Shown in pieces: positions 59,670 to 64,000 of a stretch of DNA of 64,000 nucleotides; position 1 is the first letter of the stretch, and each line of letters begins with the position of its first letter. Made by a program: the position numbers and the translations under genes. This DNA comes from Burhinus oedicnemus (Eukaryota > Chordata > Aves > Charadriiformes > Burhinidae): the NCBI GenBank assembly GCA_008921705.1, contig VFFE01007765.1, forward strand, positions 141,422 through 205,421. Reading direction: 5' to 3'. The notes beneath the pieces are model-generated. The model did not search any database. It worked only from the letters and a program-made list of their open reading frames with translations, and was not told the origin of the DNA.

Positions 59670-59760
59670 ATTTTTAATCTAACTTGCAAGCTCATTGAGG
59701 AAGGGGCTGTGTCTTTAGCATACCTCTATCTCTGCTGTGCCTGGAAGAGTTCCGTCTTGA
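59670..59760 (+). repeat. MIR-like SINE tail fragment
   Basis: AACTTGCAAGCTCATTGAGG AAGGGGCTGTGTCTTTAGC..GCTGTGCCTGGAAGAG resembles the tail module TGTAAGCTCTTTGAGGCAGGGACTGTCTCTT..GTGCCTAGCAC. Confidence 0.5.
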
Positions 59761-61100
59761 CTCCAGGCTACCATAACATGGATCTCCTTTAGAATGCCAT
59801 ACTAGAGCCCATGTGTTTCAAACATTTATCTACCTTTCCTTTATCCTGTGTTTTAATATACTATAGTTAAAATTTTTATTTGTGTTCAGAAGCATATTAA
59901 TTTGTTTAAAGATTCTTTTTCATTCACAATTGTGTATTAACTGGCTGTCGCTATAGAGATCATATGCAAAGTCACAGTCTCTCCCCCAAAAATATTCTTT
60001 TACGGCATCTCATTGCAAGGCACTTTTACCTTCCAGCTCTTAAAAGGTGTTTTAGAGTTTTGGTAGTATTTTCTTCAAAGTACATTTCCATAGTCGGTCC
60101 ATTAAAGCATGATGAACGTTGCTTTTCTGTTCTGATTACTGAAGACTTTGTTTCAGATCTCACCAGGGCGGCTTCTGCACTTGGTATCTTGCTCTGGTTC
60201 AGCGTGTGCAGTATCCATGCAGAATCATGGGGATCTCAAAGGGACGCTTCTAACCTAATCCATTTTCCCTGAAGTCAGGGTCACCTTTAGGTATATCATT
60301 CCTGACTTGATGTTGTTTTGTCTGTTCCTGAAACCAACTGGGGAATATACAGCTTCCCTGGGCAGTCTGCCTGCAGCAGTGTCTTCCTGCCCTTACTGCT
60401 GAACAGCGTCTCTGTGTCTCTCACAGAAACCCTCCTTTGCTTCACTTTATGTTAGTATTTCTCCAAACACCAAGAAATCTGGAAACCTTCTCAGAACAAG
60501 CTTATGTTTTGCTGTGTTTCTCTCACTGAGGATGTGAGATGTTTGGTTGTATCTAGCTCTCGGAGAGTTCAACCGAGCGTCCTATTAACATTACATATAA
60601 AGACAGTAAATTATCTCTGGTTTTGTCATGGTTGATACCTTGGAGCTAAAATAGGCCAGGCTGAGGTGTTTACATCTATGTAAATCTGGAGTAATTAGTC
60701 ATCTTTAATAGAGTCATTCCAGGGTTTGCCATGGTCAGATCAGAATCAAACCTGTGCTTTTGCCTCATCAAAGTGTAATGTGCATGTGATGGACAGAGTC
60801 ACAAGACTGATACAATAAATTCTCTGAGGAGGCCCATAAATTTGTTTGGTGTTTGTTTTTTAAGGTAAAGATTTACGTATCATTTTGATGCCATCTGATC
60901 ATTAGTAGCTCCTTCCATGGGAAGGAGGATGTGGACATTCTCCAATCAGGTGCCCAAATTTGTTTAAAGACAGGATTGGAAGCATCTGTGCTTTAGTTTT
61001 CAAATCTTTTTAAAAATATATGAACCTTGGCACAGAGAAAACATGTTTCATAAATTGAAATGGGAGGTTCTGTCTTGACATAAGGGGGGGAAAAAAAAAG

Positions 61101-61280
61101 TTTCGCCATGAGGACAGTCAAACTTTGGAGCAGGTTGCCCAGAGATGATGTGAAATTTCCATCCTTGGAGATGAGAAGGCCCTAAGGGACCTGCCCTGAA
61201 TTCAGCGTTGACCCTGCTTTGAGCAGGAGGTTGGACTCGATGATCGCCTGAGATCCCTTCCAATCTGAATTACTCTGTGT
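61101..61280 (+). mobile_element. CR1 LINE 3' UTR fragment in COX10 intron 3
   Basis: Contains CTTTGGAGCAGGTTGCCCAG AGATG, CCATCCTTGGAGAT, GACCCTGCTTTGAGCAGGAG GTTGGACTCGATGATC and GATCCCTTCCAATCTGAATT ACTCTGTG, the last being the diverged CR1 terminal repeat. Same strand as COX10. About 180 bp, no coding part. Confidence 0.9.
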
Positions 61281-61594
61281 TGTTGCTAGACAATGTTAGA
61301 CAACAACTTAGGAGTAAAAGCTACCAGCTACAACATTGTGCATGGTTTCGATGTCATGGACATTAGGACTGACCTACATTTAAGATTTACAAATAGAGAA
61401 ATATGATAATTTATGAGCATTTTCAGTTTTGGAGACTAAAATAGAGCATTTTTTCATATGTCCACTTTCCAGAAAATAATTCTGTCTCATTTACTAGAAA
61501 ACAGCTGGAATTTATTGGATGTATTGCTTACATATGAATTTGTGCCTGTGTGTTCGCAATCCTCTAGCACAGAAGCTTTGAACTGGAAGTCAGA

Positions 61595-61700
61595 AGCCTG
61601 AGACATTTGCTGCTGATGTGATCATGAACGTCCTGCTTCATCTCTGTGTCTGTTGCGTATTTGTAAAATGAAGATGATGGATATCCAGCTTTGCATAATG
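61595..61700 (+). repeat. MIR-like SINE fragment
   Basis: TGATGTGATCATGAACGTCC TGCTTCATCTCTGTGTCTGT and ATTTGTAAAATGAAGATGAT GGATA parallel the MIR core (GTGTGACCTTGGGCAAGTCACTTCACCTCTCTGTGCCTCAGTTT, then CATCTGTAAAATGGGGATAATA). Confidence 0.55.
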
Positions 61701-64000
61701 ACTCTTGAGTGTTACCAAACTGCTATGTGATAGAGCAGCAAGGACTAAATAAGGTGCCTATGTTGCTTTCATAGGCTAAAAATCTCATAACAGCTGCTCT
61801 AGTAAAAAAATCCATTTGCTTTAGTCGAGCTCCAGTATGTTTCCACTTTATTCTGGAATAATGGCATTTATTTAAATGGTAGCTTTAATATAGCCAGAAA
61901 CTTTGACAAAAATTTATTGGTGTGTATTATTTAAATTACTACTAGTCTACATTTATTCTCAGTTCTAAATATATTTCATATGTCTGTCAAAGTAGTTCTC
62001 ATTTTGTGATTATTAAAACAGTAACTGTTATCCTATCAAAGAAACAAAGCTTAATAGCGGTAGCTTTCTGGCAATTTGTTTTCCATGCTACAAGGAAAAC
62101 TAATGAAATAAAAATAAAGTAATATTACAGTTTATTTTTTGCAAAGCATTTTAAAATTGTTCAATAGTGATAATCTTTTACCATCTGCTCTGCTTGTGAT
62201 ATTGGACTTGAATGTTATAGGATATAATGCAAAGACTTGTTTCAAATTGTTGTCCCGAATTTAAGTTTGCTTCAGGAGTTTGGTCTTCTTTAGTGTGCAG
62301 GTTATAATCTGCAACAAAACTTAGATATACCTACCCCAAACAAATCTAAGCTCATAAAGGAAACATTGGTTGGTTGTACAGCAGTAATGCGGATGCTACA
62401 TTTAGCTTTGCAGAAACCAAAGTGTGAAAACTCCAGAAGGAAAATTCCATTAGCTTTTTGGAATGCTGGTTTCCTTTAAGGAGTATACAAACATTTGTAG
62501 GAAGGCAGTGAAACTGTTTCTTAAAGTCGAAATTAATTTGCTTTTGTCCTTCCAGTTGTACTGATACATCATCAGTGCCAGAGTAGAAAGGGAATCTAAA
62601 GCTGAATTGGTTTGCTTTGGCTTTCTACGTTTTTATTTTGGCTTGGCTACTTTTTAATAGGAGGTAAACAAAATATGGCATAGTGATTCACATGCTATAA
62701 ATACAAATACAGGGGTTTATAAAGGCAGATCACATTACAGTGAAGCTGAAGATGAGTGTAGAGAATACTGTACACTGTAGACTGTTTGAATGTGCTTTTA
62801 TGCTAGAAACATCATAATTCACTCTTTGTCACCAATCCATTAGTATTTTCTTTTTGATTTATGTTGAAATTGGAGACAAATGCCCCTTGTTGATTTCTGC
62901 TAAAGCTGTTTAAAAGACCAAAAATTAGGTTTAGCCTGAGATCATAAGTTTAAATCCTGGCTTCTTTTTGGAAAGCATATACAATGCGAACTCTCATCAA
63001 CAAATCTTGAAAGGATCAATTCCATCTATTATGCAATAAGGTGAAGTTAATTTGGCCCCTAAAGCACTAAACTAACAGAGATTAAAAAACAAACAGAGTC
63101 AATGACCTCATTCCCTTGATGTGATCTCAATTAAATATACTTTCCCTCTGTGAGGAAAGTAGAAGAATAAATGATTGCTTCCACAGTAAAAGAAAATAAA
63201 CTTCCCAATCCAAAGGGAACGTTTTCTTATGTACTCTGAACGTGTCGCATTTGAATTGCCGGGCCATGTGACAAGCAGGGAATGCCTTGTGTTCGGAGCA
63301 CCGCCCCAACAACTGCAAATACCTGTTTCAATGGGATAAGTGCGAGGATGTACTACAACCTTTTCTGATGAGATCCTGATAAGTCATGCTGAAATGACGG
63401 GCTGAAATTAATCTGGAGAAATCAATGGGGACTTTAATTAGTGCTGTAGCCGTACAGTATTAGAATTTCTTTGAGGTCAGTGTAGTGGTAATGTTACACT
63501 GACTGTTTGCCAATCTGCTCCACCTTTCTTCTTCAGTAAATGAGTTGGTGTTTTCCCATAATAAATTGGTGTAAAGTGCTCTCTAAGATAAGTTTTAATT
63601 AAATTCTTGTCTAGAAGTGAACGTGTGATTTATTATGCAAAAAAATGAATGTAATCACTCTTAGAAGTGCAAATGCCACTGTCTGACCATCATCTTCTCA
63701 GTGTATTTTTTTAACTCTTATCGGTTGTAAACCAATGCATTTCATATTTTCTTGTGCGCCCTACTAAGAAGGATCCAAGAGTTTTGAAACCAAGGTACTA
63801 TTGTATTTATATAATAAATGGGGTCCAGTCTTTCAGAAATGATCAGTGTCTGCGTGGGGTTCCAGAATCGGTGGTTATTTCACAGCTGCTCCGCGGGGTA
63901 AGGCTCCGTTGTAGGTTGACGATGTTTTAGAAGGAGCTGAAGGGGCCGCAGCGAGAGCCGGGCGCTGTCGTGGGGGATCAAAGCCAGGGCACTCGCCTTG

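Larger units (their letters stand above)
56354..64000 (+). other. COX10: COX10 intron 3 (continues beyond window)
   Basis: At least 7.6 kb, AT-rich. No sequence resembling the next COX10 exon (which should continue LT-ALVVST-like) was found before the window end, so the intron is longer than what is shown. It contains an old SINE tail near 59.7 kb, a CR1 3' end at about 61.1-61.28 kb and a MIR-like piece near 61.65 kb. Confidence 0.8.

Noticed and set aside
1..64000. CRISPR arrays, operons, phage or bacterial mobile systems
   Set aside because: No regularly spaced direct repeats, no prokaryotic gene organisation; introns and CR1 elements show a vertebrate nuclear genome.

Overview
This is vertebrate, almost certainly avian, nuclear DNA. 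The evidence is several 5'-truncated CR1 LINEs, two solo LTRs that resemble avian ERVL, scattered old amniote SINE and MITE remnants, low overall repeat density, and one intron-containing gene with a CpG-island promoter. Nothing looks bacterial, viral or plasmid-like. There are no operons, CRISPR arrays or tRNA genes that I can support.

Layout: about 1-53,100 is intergenic and I can support no protein-coding gene in it. It holds CR1 copies at 1-567, 2123-2411, 20959-21674 and 36162-36361. Two solo LTRs carry perfect 5-bp target-site duplications, one at 21076-21284 (nested inside a CR1) and one at 30051-30736. A 20-N assembly gap at 36410-36429 sits between a pyrimidine and a purine pentanucleotide repeat. 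Diverged MIR-like SINEs and palindromic MITE-like pieces are scattered through the rest. The remaining unique sequence is typical of a gene desert, with AT-rich TAATTA-bearing stretches that may be conserved regulatory DNA.

The one gene I recognise is COX10 (mitochondrial protohaem IX farnesyltransferase, also called haem O synthase) on the + strand. A CpG island at about 53,130-53,760 contains two tandem ETS/NRF-2-type sites, a YY1-like motif and a short upstream ORF. Coding exon 1 is 53572-53614, exon 2 is 54218-54342 and exon 3 is 56029-56353. All three have GT/AG boundaries and consistent phases and together encode the first 164 residues. Intron 3 runs from 56354 past the window end, so the catalytic UbiA prenyltransferase domain is outside the window.

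I did not find a convincing new biological system. The observations most worth checking are the nested LTR-in-CR1 insertion, the compact COX10 promoter/uORF arrangement, a possible TATA-driven spliced transcript near 31.3-31.8 kb, and the CR1-tail microsatellite that breaks the assembly.
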